Notes under the pieces: generated by a model
Databases searched by the model: none
What the model saw: only the letters and a program-made list of their open reading frames with translations
Told to the model about the DNA's origin: nothing
Shown here: positions 46,351 through 55,677 of the stretch, in pieces
Layout of the letters: the number at the start of each line of letters is the position of its first letter
How positions within the stretch are numbered: the first letter of the stretch is position 1
Made by a program: the position numbers and the translations under genes
Assembly (NCBI RefSeq): GCF_023515955.1
Contig: NZ_CP097322.1
Span: 2,048,001-2,112,000 of the forward strand
Source: Streptomyces sp. RerS4
Lineage (GTDB): Bacteria > Actinomycetota > Actinomycetes > Streptomycetales > Streptomycetaceae
Reading direction: 5' to 3'
Length of the DNA stretch: 64,000 bases

Positions 46351-47799
46351 CTAGGCGCTCTCGGCGGCCAGTTCGCGCACCGCGTCGGCGAACGCGTCCC
46401 CACGCTCGTTGTAGTTCGCGAACATGTCCATCGAGGCACACGCGGGTGCCAGCAGGACCGTGTCGCCGGGCTCCGCGAGCCGGGCCGCTTCCCGGACCGC
46501 CGCGAGCATCGCCCCAGTGTCGGTCCGTTCGAGGTCGACGACCGGGACCTCCGGCGCGTGTCGCGCCAGCGCCTCGGCGATCAGCGCCCGGTCGGCGCCC
46601 ATCAGCACGACCCCGCGCAGCCGCTTGGCGGACTTGCGGACCAGCTCGTCGAAGGTGGCGCCCTTGGCGAGGCCGCCGGCGATCCAGACGACCGGTCCGA
46701 AGGCGGCGAGGGAGGCCTCCGCGGCGTGCGTGTTGGTGGCCTTGGAGTCGTCGACGTACGTGACCCCGCCGACCACGTCCACGTGCGCGACGCGGTGCGC
46801 GTCGGGGCGGAAGTCGCGCAGCCCGTCTCGGACGGCGCGCGGCTCGACGCCGAAGGCGCGGGCCAGGGCCGCCGCGGCGAGGGCGTTGGCGATGTTGTGC
46901 GGGGCGGGCGGGTTGACGTCCTCGACGTGCGCCAGCTCCTGGGCGTTCTTCTGCCGGTTCTCCACGAAGGCGCGGTCCACGAGGATCCCGTCGACCACGC
47001 CGAGCATGGAGGGGCCGGGGGCGCCGAGGGTGAAGCCGATGGCGCGGCAGCCCTCTTCGACGTCGGCCTCGACCACCAGGTCCTCGGTGGCCTTGTCGGC
47101 GACGTTGTAGACGCAGGCGACCGTGTTGCCCTCGTAGACGCGGCCCTTGTCGGCGGCGTACGCCTCCATGGAGCCGTGCCAGTCGAGGTGGTCCGGGGCC
47201 AGGTTGAGGACGGCCGCCGAGTGGGCGCGCACCGAGGGCGCCCAGTGCAGCTGGTAGCTGGAGAGTTCGACGGCGAGCACGTCGTACTTCTCCCCGCCGG
47301 TCACCACGTCGATGATCGGGGTGCCGATGTTGCCGACGGCGGCGGTCTTCAGACCGGCGGCGCGCAGGATCGACGCGAGCATCTGCGTGGTGGTGGTCTT
47401 GCCGTTGGTGCCGGTGATGGCGAGCCACGGGGCGGCGTCCTCGCCGCGCAGCAGCCAGGCGATCTCGACGTCGCCCACGACGTCCACGCCGGCCGCGGCG
47501 GCGGCCTCGAACAGGGGGCTGTCGGGCTTCCAGCCCGGCGAGGTGACCACGAGGTCCGTGCCCTCGGGCAGGACCTCGCCCGCCTTCCGCCCGTCGTCGA
47601 GTCGGCCGAGGCGCACCGCGATGCCCTGCCCGGCGAGTTCGGCGGCCCGCGCGCGCAGCGCGTCGCCGTCCCCGTTGTCGACGACGGTCACCCGCGCGCC
47701 GAGGCCGGCCAGGGCGCGGGCGGCGCTGATGCCGCTCACGCCGAGGCCGGCGACGGTGATGTTCCTGTCCTGCCAGGAGGTCACTTGTCTGCTGCCCAT
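46351..47799 (-). CDS. murD: UDP-MurNAc-Ala:D-Glu ligase
   Basis: MurD adds D-glutamate to UDP-MurNAc-L-Ala with ATP. The 482-residue ligase shows ITVAGLGVSGISAARALAGLG (UDP site), the P-loop ITGTNGKTTTTQML, VAVELSSYQLHWAP and the C-terminal domain with YVDDSKATNTHAAEASLAAF. Two starts are possible: ATG at 47799 (overlapping mraY by 19 bases; the N terminus would be MGSRQVTSWQD) or GTG at 47784, whose GTGA overlaps the mraY stop. I report the first because relatives are usually annotated that way; the second is equally plausible. Confidence 0.95.
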   Translation of the reverse strand: MGSRQVTSWQDRNITVAGLGVSGISAARALAGLGARVTVVDNGDGDALRARAAELAGQGIAVRLGRLDDGRKAGEVLPEGTDLVVTSPGWKPDSPLFEAAAAAGVDVVGDVEIAWLLRGEDAAPWLAITGTNGKTTTTQMLASILRAAGLKTAAVGNIGTPIIDVVTGGEKYDVLAVELSSYQLHWAPSVRAHSAAVLNLAPDHLDWHGSMEAYAADKGRVYEGNTVACVYNVADKATEDLVVEADVEEGCRAIGFTLGAPGPSMLGVVDGILVDRAFVENRQKNAQELAHVEDVNPPAPHNIANALAAAALARAFGVEPRAVRDGLRDFRPDAHRVAHVDVVGGVTYVDDSKATNTHAAEASLAAFGPVVWIAGGLAKGATFDELVRKSAKRLRGVVLMGADRALIAEALARHAPEVPVVDLERTDTGAMLAAVREAARLAEPGDTVLLAPACASMDMFANYNERGDAFADAVRELAAESA

Positions 47800-48851
47800 C
47801 CCGCGTAGAAGAGACCGAGGCCGACGATCACGCACATGCCCTGGATGATCCAGAAGCGGACCACGACGAGGACCTCGGACCAGCCCTTGAGTTCGAAGTG
47901 GTGCTGGAGTGGCGCCATCCGGAAGACGCGCTTGCCGGTCATCTTGAAGGAGCCGACCTGGATGACGACCGACATCGTGATGAGCACGAAGAGGCCGCCG
48001 AGGAGCGCCATCAGGAACTCCGTGCGGGAGCAGATGGCCAGGCCCGCGAGCGCGCCGCCGAGGGCGAGCGAGCCGGTGTCACCCATGAAGATCTTGGCGG
48101 GCGAGGTGTTCCACCACAGGAAGCCGAAGCAGGCGCCCATGAGGGCGGAGGCGACGACCGCGAGGTCGAGCGGGTCGCGCACCTCGAAGCAGGCGTTCGG
48201 GTTGGTGAGGTCGACCGCGTTGGCGCAGGACTCCTGGAACTGCCAGACACCGATGAAGGTGTAGGCGCCGAAGACCATCACGGCGGCGCCGGTCGCGAGA
48301 CCGTCCAGACCGTCGGTGAGGTTCACGCCGTTGGACATGGCCAGGATCATGAACAGCGCCCAGACCACGAACAGGACCGGGCCGAGCGACCAGCCGAAGT
48401 CCGTGACGAACGACAGCTTGTCGGAGGCCGGGGTCAGTCCGCGCGAGTCCTTGAACTGCAGGGCCAGCACGGCGAAGGCGATGCCGACGATCAGCTGGCC
48501 GGACATCTTCGCCTTGGCCCGCAGACCCAGCGAACGCCGCTTGACGATCTTGATGTAGTCGTCCAGGTACCCGACGAGGCCCATGCCGGCCATCAGGAAC
48601 AGGACGAGCAGGCCCGAGAAGCTCGGCTCTTCGCCGGTGATGACCTTCGTCAGGGCGTACGCGATGAGCGTCGCCAGGATGAAGGAGATGCCGCCCATGG
48701 TGGGCGTGCCCTTCTTCCCGGCGTGGCCGCGGGGGCCGTCGTCGCGGATGAACTGGCCGTAGCCCTTGCGGGCCAGCAGCTTGATCAGAAGCGGGGTGCC
48801 GATGACGGTGAGGAACATACCGATGACACCCGCGAACAGGATCTGCCTCAT
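47781..48851 (-). CDS. mraY: Phospho-MurNAc-pentapeptide translocase
   Basis: MraY transfers phospho-MurNAc-pentapeptide to undecaprenyl phosphate to make lipid I. The 356-residue membrane protein has about ten helices. Conserved motifs are GPRGHAGKKGTPTMGG in the first cytoplasmic loop, GYLDDYIKIV with the acidic pair for magnesium, SNGVNLTDGLDGLATG with the catalytic Asp, and RMAPLQHHFELKGWSE with the conserved histidines. ATG at 48851 overlaps the murF stop as ATGA. Confidence 0.97.
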   Translation of the reverse strand: MRQILFAGVIGMFLTVIGTPLLIKLLARKGYGQFIRDDGPRGHAGKKGTPTMGGISFILATLIAYALTKVITGEEPSFSGLLVLFLMAGMGLVGYLDDYIKIVKRRSLGLRAKAKMSGQLIVGIAFAVLALQFKDSRGLTPASDKLSFVTDFGWSLGPVLFVVWALFMILAMSNGVNLTDGLDGLATGAAVMVFGAYTFIGVWQFQESCANAVDLTNPNACFEVRDPLDLAVVASALMGACFGFLWWNTSPAKIFMGDTGSLALGGALAGLAICSRTEFLMALLGGLFVLITMSVVIQVGSFKMTGKRVFRMAPLQHHFELKGWSEVLVVVRFWIIQGMCVIVGLGLFYAGWAADK

Positions 48852-50272
48852 CGGCCGGCGACCTCGCCCTCGCTGTCGAGCAGCGCCTGCGCGACCCGTT
48901 CCAGGCCGATCGACCTGGAAGCCTTCACCAGCACGACGTCCCCCGGGCGCAGTTCACTGCGCAACAGGTCGACCGCCGCCTGCGCGTCGGACACGAGCAC
49001 CGACTCCTCACCCCACGAACCCTCGTTGTAGGCGCCCAGTTGCAGCCAGGACGCTTCCCTGCCCCCGACTGCGACGAGCTTGCTCACGTTGAGCCGGACG
49101 GCAAGCCGTCCCACCGCGTCGTGCTCTGCCAGCGACGCGTCACCGAGCTCGGCCATGGGGCCGAGCACCGCCCACGTACGTCCCCCCTTCGCCTGCGCGG
49201 CGCCGCCCATCGCGGCGAGTGCGCGCAGGGCGGCCCGCATGGACTCCGGGTTCGCGTTGTAGGCGTCGTTGACGATCGTGACGCCGTCCGCCCGTTCGGT
49301 GACCTCCATCCGCCACCGGGACAGCGTGCCCGCTCCGGAGAGCGCGCTGGCGATCTCCTCGGCGGACATGCCCAGGACGTGGGCGACGGCCGCCGCGGCG
49401 AGCGCGTTCGACACGTGGTGCTCACCGTACAGCCGCAAGGTCACAACGCCGCACCCGGTCGGTGTGTGGAGTGTAAAGGCGGGCTGTCCCGCAGGCGTCA
49501 GCCGCACCTCGGTGGCCCGGACGTCGGCGTCCTCGGCCTCGCCGAAGAGGACCGTACGGGCCTTCGTGCGGGCGGACATGGCCCGCACGAGCAGGTCGTC
49601 GGCGTTGAGGACGGCGACGCCGCCCTCGGCCTCGGTCGGCAGGGCCTCGACCAGCTCCCCCTTGGCCTGCGCGATGGCCTCGCGGCCGCCGAACTCGCCG
49701 ATGTGGGCGGTGCCGACGTTCAGGACGAGGCCGATGCGCGGCGGGGTGAGGCCGGTCAGGTAGGCGATGTGGCCGATGCCCCGCGCGCCCATCTCCAGGA
49801 CCAGGTGCCGGGTTTCGGCGGTGGCCTTGAGGGCGGTCAGCGGCAGGCCGATCTCGTTGTTGAGCGAGCCGGGCGTCCACACGGTGGGCGCGTGGTGCTG
49901 GAGCACCTGCGCGATCAGGTCCTTGGTGGAGGTCTTGCCGGCGGAGCCGGTCAGGGCGACCACGTCGGTGCCGAGGCGTTCGACCACGGCGCGGGCGAGG
50001 GCTCCCAGGGCCTTCTCGACGTCGGCGACGACGATCGCCGGGACGCCCACGGGGCGGGCCGCGAGGACGGCCGCCGCGCCGGCGGCGACGGCGCGCTCGG
50101 CGTAGTCGTGGCCGTCGACGTGTTCGCCCTCGAAGGCGACGAAGAGGCTGCCGGGCTCCACCTGGCGGGAGTCGATGACCACCGGTCCGACGATCCGCAC
50201 CGAGGGATCCGGTATGTCGTGGGGCCGCCCGCCGGTGATGTCGGCGATCTCGGCGAGGGTAAGGGCGATCAC
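48848..50272 (-). CDS. murF: UDP-MurNAc-tripeptide:D-Ala-D-Ala ligase
   Basis: MurF adds D-Ala-D-Ala to the UDP-MurNAc tripeptide, completing the pentapeptide. The 474-residue protein shows the P-loop ALTGSAGKTSTKDL, EMGARGIGHIAYLTGLTPPRIGLV, HVSNALAAAAVAHVLGM and VNDAYNANPESMRAAL. It starts with GTG at 50272, overlapping the murE stop (GTGA), and its own stop overlaps mraY. The three enzymes are thus translationally linked. Confidence 0.97.
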   Translation of the reverse strand: MIALTLAEIADITGGRPHDIPDPSVRIVGPVVIDSRQVEPGSLFVAFEGEHVDGHDYAERAVAAGAAAVLAARPVGVPAIVVADVEKALGALARAVVERLGTDVVALTGSAGKTSTKDLIAQVLQHHAPTVWTPGSLNNEIGLPLTALKATAETRHLVLEMGARGIGHIAYLTGLTPPRIGLVLNVGTAHIGEFGGREAIAQAKGELVEALPTEAEGGVAVLNADDLLVRAMSARTKARTVLFGEAEDADVRATEVRLTPAGQPAFTLHTPTGCGVVTLRLYGEHHVSNALAAAAVAHVLGMSAEEIASALSGAGTLSRWRMEVTERADGVTIVNDAYNANPESMRAALRALAAMGGAAQAKGGRTWAVLGPMAELGDASLAEHDAVGRLAVRLNVSKLVAVGGREASWLQLGAYNEGSWGEESVLVSDAQAAVDLLRSELRPGDVVLVKASRSIGLERVAQALLDSEGEVAGR

Positions 50273-51963
50273 TGGGCCACCTCGGCCTGTCGGGCGCCGC
50301 GCTGCCGGTTCTCGATGGCCTCGCGCAGTACGGCACGGTCGTCGAAGGGGCGTACGACGCCCCCGGTGTCCTGGCCCTGCTCGTGGCCCTTGCCGGCGAC
50401 GAGGACGGTGTCCCCGGCCTCGGCGCGCGCGACGGCGGCGGCGATGGCCGCGGCCCGGTCGGCGTCCACGAGGACGGTGCCCCGCTCGGCGGGCGGCACG
50501 GAGACGGCGCCTTCGAACATCGCGGCGAGGATCGCGAGGGGGTCCTCGGAGCGCGGGTTGTCGGAGGTCAGAACGGCGGTGTCGGCGAAGCGGGCGGCCG
50601 CGGCGCCCATGGGGGCGCGCTTGGTCGTGTCGCGGTCGCCGCCGCAGCCCAGGACGATGTGCAGTCGGCCGGTGGTGACCTCGCGCAGGGCGCGTAGCAC
50701 CGACTCGACGGCGTCGGTCTTGTGGGCGTAGTCCACGACGGCGAGGTACGGCTGTCCCGCGTCGACCCGCTCCAGCCGGCCGGGAACCCCGGGGACCGCG
50801 GCGACGCCGTCGGCGGCGGTCTGCGGGTCGATGCCGGCGACGGCGAGCGTGACGATCGCGGCGACGGTGTTGGCGACGTTGAACGGGCCGGGCAGCGGGG
50901 CGGTGGCCCGTACACGCTGCCCCTGCGGGCCGACCAGGGTCAGCGTGGAGTCCATGTGGCCGCTGACGACGTCCTCGGCCCGCCAGTCGGCGGCCGGGTC
51001 GCCGGCGGCGGAGAAGGTGACGACCGGGATCGTCGCCTCCTTGGCGAGGCGGCGGCCGTACTCGTCGTCGAAGTTGACCACGCCCAGGCGGGCGCGGCGC
51101 GCGGTGAAGAGCTGCGCCTTGGCCTGGAAGTAGTCCTCCATGTCGGAGTGGAACTCCATGTGTTCCGGGCTCAGGTTGTTGAAGACGGCGACGTCGAAGA
51201 CGCAGCCGTCGACGCGACCGAGCGCCAGCGCGTGGCTGGAGACCTCCATGGCGACGGCCTCGATGCCGCGTTCGCGCATGACGGCGAACAGGGCCTGGAG
51301 GTCGGTGGCCTCGGGCGTGGTGCGCTCGGACTTGATGCGCTCGTCGCCGATGCGCATCTCGACGGTGCCGACGAGTCCGGTGGTGCGGCCCGCCGCGCGC
51401 AGCCCGCCCTCGACGAGGTAGGCGGTGGTGGTCTTGCCGGAGGTCCCGGTGATGCCGAGCTGGAGCAACCCCTCGCCGGGTCGGCCGTAGATCTCGGCGG
51501 CGAGCTCTCCCATCCGGCCGCGCGGGTCGGCGACGGTGAGCACCGGCAGGCCGGTCGCGGCGGCGCGTTCGGCGCCCGTCGGATCGGTCAGCACGGCGGC
51601 GGCGCCGAGGGAGGCCGCCTGCGCGGCGAAGTCCGCGCCGTGCAGGCGGGCGCCGGGCAGGGCCGCGTAGAGGTCTCCGGGGCGTACGGCACGTGAATCG
51701 TGCGTGATGCCGGTGATCCGGACGTCGGCCGCGTCGGGCAGGCCCAGCAGTGCGGCCAGCTCGCCCAGGGGGGTCGGGCGGGCGGTCACGGGCCGGGGCG
51801 CTCCCGGCGGCGCTGCCGGGGCGTCTTTCGGGGCGGTTCTGGGCTGATCAGCGTGGGGCACGGCGGTGAGCGTACCGGGCGTGGTGGGCCGCTCGCGAAG
51901 CGAGGCCCCGGCGGGGGCGTCCTCGGCGGATCGGTTCCCGGGTTTCGGGGTGATGGTTGTCAC
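50269..51963 (-). CDS. murE: UDP-MurNAc-tripeptide synthetase (DAP-adding)
   Basis: MurE adds diaminopimelate to UDP-MurNAc-Ala-Glu; Streptomyces uses the LL isomer. The P-loop is LGITGTSGKTTTAYLVEGGL and the DAP-recognition motif DNPR lies in LTSDNPRSEDPLAIL. There is an N-terminal extension of about 65 residues, proline-rich, before the UDP-binding domain (ITGITHDSRAVRPGDLYAALPG). I chose GTG at 51963 (MTTITPKPGN) with GAGG upstream; an in-frame ATG at 51981 would add six residues. It lies 37 bases after ftsI. Confidence 0.95.
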   Translation of the reverse strand: MTTITPKPGNRSAEDAPAGASLRERPTTPGTLTAVPHADQPRTAPKDAPAAPPGAPRPVTARPTPLGELAALLGLPDAADVRITGITHDSRAVRPGDLYAALPGARLHGADFAAQAASLGAAAVLTDPTGAERAAATGLPVLTVADPRGRMGELAAEIYGRPGEGLLQLGITGTSGKTTTAYLVEGGLRAAGRTTGLVGTVEMRIGDERIKSERTTPEATDLQALFAVMRERGIEAVAMEVSSHALALGRVDGCVFDVAVFNNLSPEHMEFHSDMEDYFQAKAQLFTARRARLGVVNFDDEYGRRLAKEATIPVVTFSAAGDPAADWRAEDVVSGHMDSTLTLVGPQGQRVRATAPLPGPFNVANTVAAIVTLAVAGIDPQTAADGVAAVPGVPGRLERVDAGQPYLAVVDYAHKTDAVESVLRALREVTTGRLHIVLGCGGDRDTTKRAPMGAAAARFADTAVLTSDNPRSEDPLAILAAMFEGAVSVPPAERGTVLVDADRAAAIAAAVARAEAGDTVLVAGKGHEQGQDTGGVVRPFDDRAVLREAIENRQRGARQAEVAQ

Positions 51964-52000
51964 TGATGCTGCCTCACGCATTCCTGGCTGGGCGGTCGGT

Positions 52001-54043
52001 TCACTGTCCGGGCTGCGGACCGGGCTGCGCGCCGTTGGGAGCGGCGCTCGGGGCGGGGGGCGGCGGGGTGGCGTCGTAGGTCACCGGGAGCCCCGCGGGG
52101 GCCGTTCCGGTGGGTGCGACCTGGAGCGTCTTGAGTGCGAACTCCATGACCGTCTTGTAGATCGGGCCGCAGATCTGGCCGCCGAAGTAGCTGCCCTTGG
52201 TGGGGTTCTGGATGGCGCAGTAGACGGTGACGCGCGGGTTGTCGGCCGGCGCGAAACCGGCGAAGGAGGCGGTGTAGCCCTTGTAGCGGCCGGTGGCCGG
52301 ATCCACCCGGTTGGAGGTGCCCGTCTTGCCGCCGACGCGGTAGCCGGGGATGCGCGCCTTGGTGCCGGTGCCCTCCTGGTCGTCGACGACCGATTCGAGC
52401 ATGGCGGCGAGGGTCTTGGCGGTCTCGGCGCTGACCACCTGGGCCCGTTCGGGGGCGGGGGCCGGGTTGAAGCGGCCGTCGGGGCCCTTGGTGCCGCGCA
52501 CCAGCGTCGGGGTGACGCGCACGCCGCCGTTGGCGATGGTGGAGTACACGGAGGCGGCCTGCATGGCGTTGAGGGACAGGCCCTGGCCGAAGGGGATCGT
52601 GTACTGCTGGGAGGTGGACCAGGCCTCGGGCTTGGCGAGGATGCCGCGGGATTCGCCGGGGTAGTCCAGGCCGGTGGGCCGGCCGATGCCGAACTTGTCC
52701 AGGTAGGAGTACAGGACTCGGTTGGCCTCGGCCTGGGTGGCGCCGAGTTGGCCGGTGGCCAGGATGGTGCCGATGTTGGAGGACTTGGCGAGGACCCCGT
52801 TGAGGGTCAGGTACCAGGTCGGGTGGTCGACGTCGTCCTTGAAGAGCCGGTCGCCGCGGTGGAGCCGGTTGGGGACCTCGACGTGGGTCTCGGGGGTGGC
52901 CTTCTTCTCCTCCAGGACGGCGGCCATGGAGATCACCTTGGCGGTGGAGCCGGGCTCGTAGACGTCCTGGAGGGCGGCGTTGCCCATGGCGGCGGAGCGG
53001 GCCTTGGAGAGGTCGTTGGGGTCGAAGCCGGGGGCGTTGGCCATGGCGAGGACCTCGCCGGTGCGGGTGTCCTGGACGATGACGTAGCCGCGGTCGGCGC
53101 CGGACTTCTCGACCTGCTCGGTGATGGCGGACTGCGCGGCCCACTGGATGTCGCGGTCGATGGTCAGTTCGATGTCGTCGCCGGGGACGGCGGGCTTCTC
53201 GCTGGATCCGGCGGTGGGGACGCGGCGGCCGCCGGACTGGGCGTAGGTCAGCTCGCCGTCCTTGCCGGCGAGCTTCTTGTCGAGGGACGACTCCAGGCCG
53301 CCGGCGCCCTTGCCCTCGGCGTTGACGTAGCCCAGTATCCCGGCGGCGAGGGCGCCGTTCGGATACACGCGCTTGCTGCTGTTCTCGTTGAAGACGCCGG
53401 CCAGGACGTTGGCGCCGGGGCCGTTCTTCTTCTTGTCGGCGGCGGCCTTGTCGGCGAAGAGCTTCTTGAGGTCCTTGATCTGGTTCCAGACCTGGGGGGT
53501 CTGGCGCCGGGCGAGGACGACGTAGCGGGTGTTCTTCGTCTTCAGGCGCGCGGTGAGGTCCTTGGTGTCCGCGCCGAGGATGGGGGCGAGGAGGGCGGCG
53601 GCCTGCTCGGGGGCGTCGGGGGCCTTGCTCTCCTGCGGGGTGAACATCTTCGGGTCGGCGGTGATGTCGTACGCGTCGACGCTGGTGGCCAGGGCGACGC
53701 CCTTGCGGTCGGTGATCTCACCGCGCTCGGCGGCCAGGGTGTGGCTCGCGAAGCGGTTCTCGGAGGCCTTGGCGGAGTACGCGGAGGCGTCGACGGCCTG
53801 CACCTGGAGGAGCCGTACGACGAAGGCGAGCATGACCAGGGTCAGGCCGACGCCGACCAGCCGCAGCCTGGGCTTGGGGCTGCCCAGTCGGATGGTGTGC
53901 GGGGCGCGGGGCGCGGCGGGCCGCCGGGTTGCGGGGCGGGAGGCCGGTCGGGAGGTCGGACGGGCCGTGGCGCGGGCGCGCTCGCCGCCGGGCGCGGCCG
54001 GGCGGGCCGGGCACCCGCCGTCGGGGCGGCTCCTGGGGCTCAC
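52001..54043 (-). CDS. ftsI: Septal transpeptidase (PBP3 class)
   Basis: FtsI is the class B penicillin-binding protein that crosslinks septal peptidoglycan. The 680-residue frame has an Arg/Pro/Ala-rich cytoplasmic start, a helix LVGVGLTLVMLAFVVRLLQV, the pedestal domain (ERGEITDRKG, SKRVYPNGALAAGILGYV) and the transpeptidase domain with STAK in YEPGSTAKVISM, SSN in LAKSSNIG and KTGT in VGGKTGTSNRV. The GTG at 54043 has GGAG six bases upstream. However, a GTG at 54098 overlaps the ftsL stop and opens a different frame that contains EPPRRRVPG, so the true N terminus may be broken by an indel (see findings). C-terminal tail is proline-rich. Confidence 0.92.
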   Translation of the reverse strand: MSPRSRPDGGCPARPAAPGGERARATARPTSRPASRPATRRPAAPRAPHTIRLGSPKPRLRLVGVGLTLVMLAFVVRLLQVQAVDASAYSAKASENRFASHTLAAERGEITDRKGVALATSVDAYDITADPKMFTPQESKAPDAPEQAAALLAPILGADTKDLTARLKTKNTRYVVLARRQTPQVWNQIKDLKKLFADKAAADKKKNGPGANVLAGVFNENSSKRVYPNGALAAGILGYVNAEGKGAGGLESSLDKKLAGKDGELTYAQSGGRRVPTAGSSEKPAVPGDDIELTIDRDIQWAAQSAITEQVEKSGADRGYVIVQDTRTGEVLAMANAPGFDPNDLSKARSAAMGNAALQDVYEPGSTAKVISMAAVLEEKKATPETHVEVPNRLHRGDRLFKDDVDHPTWYLTLNGVLAKSSNIGTILATGQLGATQAEANRVLYSYLDKFGIGRPTGLDYPGESRGILAKPEAWSTSQQYTIPFGQGLSLNAMQAASVYSTIANGGVRVTPTLVRGTKGPDGRFNPAPAPERAQVVSAETAKTLAAMLESVVDDQEGTGTKARIPGYRVGGKTGTSNRVDPATGRYKGYTASFAGFAPADNPRVTVYCAIQNPTKGSYFGGQICGPIYKTVMEFALKTLQVAPTGTAPAGLPVTYDATPPPPAPSAAPNGAQPGPQPGQ

Positions 54044-54066
54044 CGCGGGCTCCGGCGGCCTGCGGG

Positions 54067-54083
54067 GCGGGGCGGAGCCCCGC
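54067..54083. repeat. GGA-loop hairpin at the ftsI start
   Basis: GCGGGGC-GGA-GCCCCGC, a perfect 7-base stem. The same loop type occurs at 3371, 30907 and 37460, where it is intergenic. Here it lies between the ftsL stop and the ftsI start used in this annotation. Confidence 0.6.
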
Positions 54084-54086
54084 GAT

Positions 54087-54225
54087 GGTCCGGGTCACGA
54101 CGTCACCTGCCTGGGGTCGGGGTGGGCTGCACGGCGGCGGCGGCGGGCCCGAGGGCCCGAGGCGCGGGCCGGGGCCGCAGGGGTCCGGGTCACCGCGTCA
54201 CCTGCCTGGGGTCGGGGTGGGCTGC
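54087..54225. repeat. 44-bp direct repeat across the ftsL-ftsI junction
   Basis: The blocks 54087-54130 and 54182-54225 match at 42 of 44 bases (both begin GGTCCGGGTCAC and end GGGGTGGGCTGC). They lie 95 bases apart, which is not a multiple of three. The upstream block, read on the minus strand, also contains stop- and start-like signals (AGGTGACGCGGTGACC), so it looks like a duplicated gene junction. Confidence 0.85.
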
Positions 54226-54721
54226 GGAGGGCCGCCGGGGCCGGGCCGGGCGGCGCGGCGGCCGGCGGGGCGACGGGGGCGGGGGCGGCCGGGGAGGGGG
54301 GCTGGCTCGTCGGGGTGGCCGGGGGTGGGGGCGGCGGGGCCTCGGCCGTGGAGACGGCGCCCGCGACCTTGCCGTCGGGGCCGATGAAGACCGGGCTGCC
54401 GCCGGGTACGAGGCCCAGCTCGTGCGCCCGTCGCTGGAGCGCGTCCGGGGCGGAGTGGGCGTCGACGTCGCGCTGGAGGGCCTGTTCCTCGTCGGTGAGC
54501 GCAGTGGTCTCCCGCTTCAGCTTCGACAGCTGGAAGGAGCCCTCGTTGAGGGCCGAGTTCAGCAGCAGCAGGCTGATCAGCCCGCCCCCGAGCAGGGCCA
54601 CGACCAGCAGGACGAACGGCATCCGCGCCGCCCCTCCCGTCGGCGCCGGGCCCCGCCCACCGCGGACCAGCCGGGCCGCCTGCCCACGCGTCAGCGTGGC
54701 CACCTTCCCGGCCTTGGTCAC
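54095..54721 (-). CDS. ftsL: Cell division protein FtsL
   Basis: FtsL is a small bitopic divisome protein with a coiled coil. The 208-residue frame starts with GTG at 54721 ([14 protein letters not shown]), overlapping the rsmH stop by GTGA. A membrane helix [20 protein letters not shown] lies at about 35-54, then the leucine-zipper-like [25 protein letters not shown]. From residue 110 the protein is Pro/Ala-rich. The last 45 residues, reading through the direct repeat ([16 protein letters not shown]... HPDPRQVTS), look out of frame; a neighbouring frame ends QPTPTPGR in both repeat copies, a more natural tail. The C terminus is therefore uncertain. Confidence 0.85.
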   Translation of the reverse strand: MTKAGKVATLTRGQAARLVRGGRGPAPTGGAARMPFVLLVVALLGGGLISLLLLNSALNEGSFQLSKLKRETTALTDEEQALQRDVDAHSAPDALQRRAHELGLVPGGSPVFIGPDGKVAGAVSTAEAPPPPPPATPTSQPPSPAAPAPVAPPAAAPPGPAPAALRSPPRPQAGDAVTRTPAAPARASGPRARRRRRAAHPDPRQVTS

Positions 54722-55677
54722 AGCCGCGCCTCCCGGATGCGCTCGACGCCGCGGAAGCGGGCCGGGGCCGCGCGCCGGTTCTCGGCGATCTCCTCCTCCG
54801 TCGGCAGCTCCGCGCCGCGCGTCAACAGCTTCAGCTTCGGCTGGTACTTCTCCGGCACGACGGGCAGCCCCGGCGGGGCCGTGGAGGTGGCGCCGGCCGC
54901 GAAGACCTGCTTGACCAGGCGGTCCTCCAGGGAGTGGTACGACAGGACCGCGATCCGGCCGCCGACCGCGATCCGGTCCACCGCCGCCGGAATGGCCCGC
55001 TCCAGGCCGGCGAGCTCGCCGTTGACCTCGATGCGCAGGGCCTGGAAGGTCCGCTTGGCGGGGTTGCCGCCGGTGCGCTTGGCCGCCTGCGGCAGCGCGT
55101 CGCGGATCAGTTCCACCAGGCGCGCGCTGTTGGTGAACGGCTCCTTCTCGCGCTCGCGCACGATCGCCGACACGATCCGCTTGGCCTGCTTCTCCTCGCC
55201 GTACTGGCGCAGGATGCGCACCAGCTCGCCCGGCGCGTAGGTGTTGAGGACCTCGGCGGCGCTGATGCCGGTGCTCTGGTCCATGCGCATGTCCAGCGGC
55301 GCGTCCTGGGCGTACGCGAACCCGCGGTCGGCCTCGTCGAGCTGCATGGAGGAGACGCCGAGGTCGAAGAGGATGCCCTGGACGGTCGGGAGCCCCAGCT
55401 TGTCGAGGACCTCCGCGAGGTCGGCGTAGATCGCGTGGACGAGGGTGGCCCGGTCGCCGAAGCGGGCCAGGCGCTCGCCGGAGAGCCGCAGGGCCTCCTT
55501 GTCGCGGTCGAGGCCGATCAGGCGCACCTCGGGGAACCGGGTCAGCAGGGCCTCGCTGTGGCCGCCGAGGCCGAGGGTGCAGTCGACGACGACGGCCCCC
55601 GGCCTCTCCAGCGCCGGGGCCAACAGGTCCAGGCACCGCTGGAGCATCACCGGGACATGTCGGGACTCGCTAGTCAA
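54718..55677 (-). CDS. rsmH: 16S rRNA m4C1402 methyltransferase
   Basis: RsmH (MraW) methylates N4 of C1402 in the decoding centre of 16S rRNA with S-adenosylmethionine. The 319-residue protein starts [22 protein letters not shown] and has the SAM motif [49 protein letters not shown] and [17 protein letters not shown]. The start is a rare TTG at 55677 with GAGAGGG upstream. It is the first gene of the division and cell-wall cluster, and its stop overlaps ftsL. Confidence 0.95.
   Translation of the reverse strand: MTSESRHVPVMLQRCLDLLAPALERPGAVVVDCTLGLGGHSEALLTRFPEVRLIGLDRDKEALRLSGERLARFGDRATLVHAIYADLAEVLDKLGLPTVQGILFDLGVSSMQLDEADRGFAYAQDAPLDMRMDQSTGISAAEVLNTYAPGELVRILRQYGEEKQAKRIVSAIVREREKEPFTNSARLVELIRDALPQAAKRTGGNPAKRTFQALRIEVNGELAGLERAIPAAVDRIAVGGRIAVLSYHSLEDRLVKQVFAAGATSTAPPGLPVVPEKYQPKLKLLTRGAELPTEEEIAENRRAAPARFRGVERIREARL

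Noticed and set aside
54087..54225. Direct repeat as att sites of an integrated element
   Set aside because: Only 51 bases lie between the copies, no integrase is present and both flanks are ordinary division genes.
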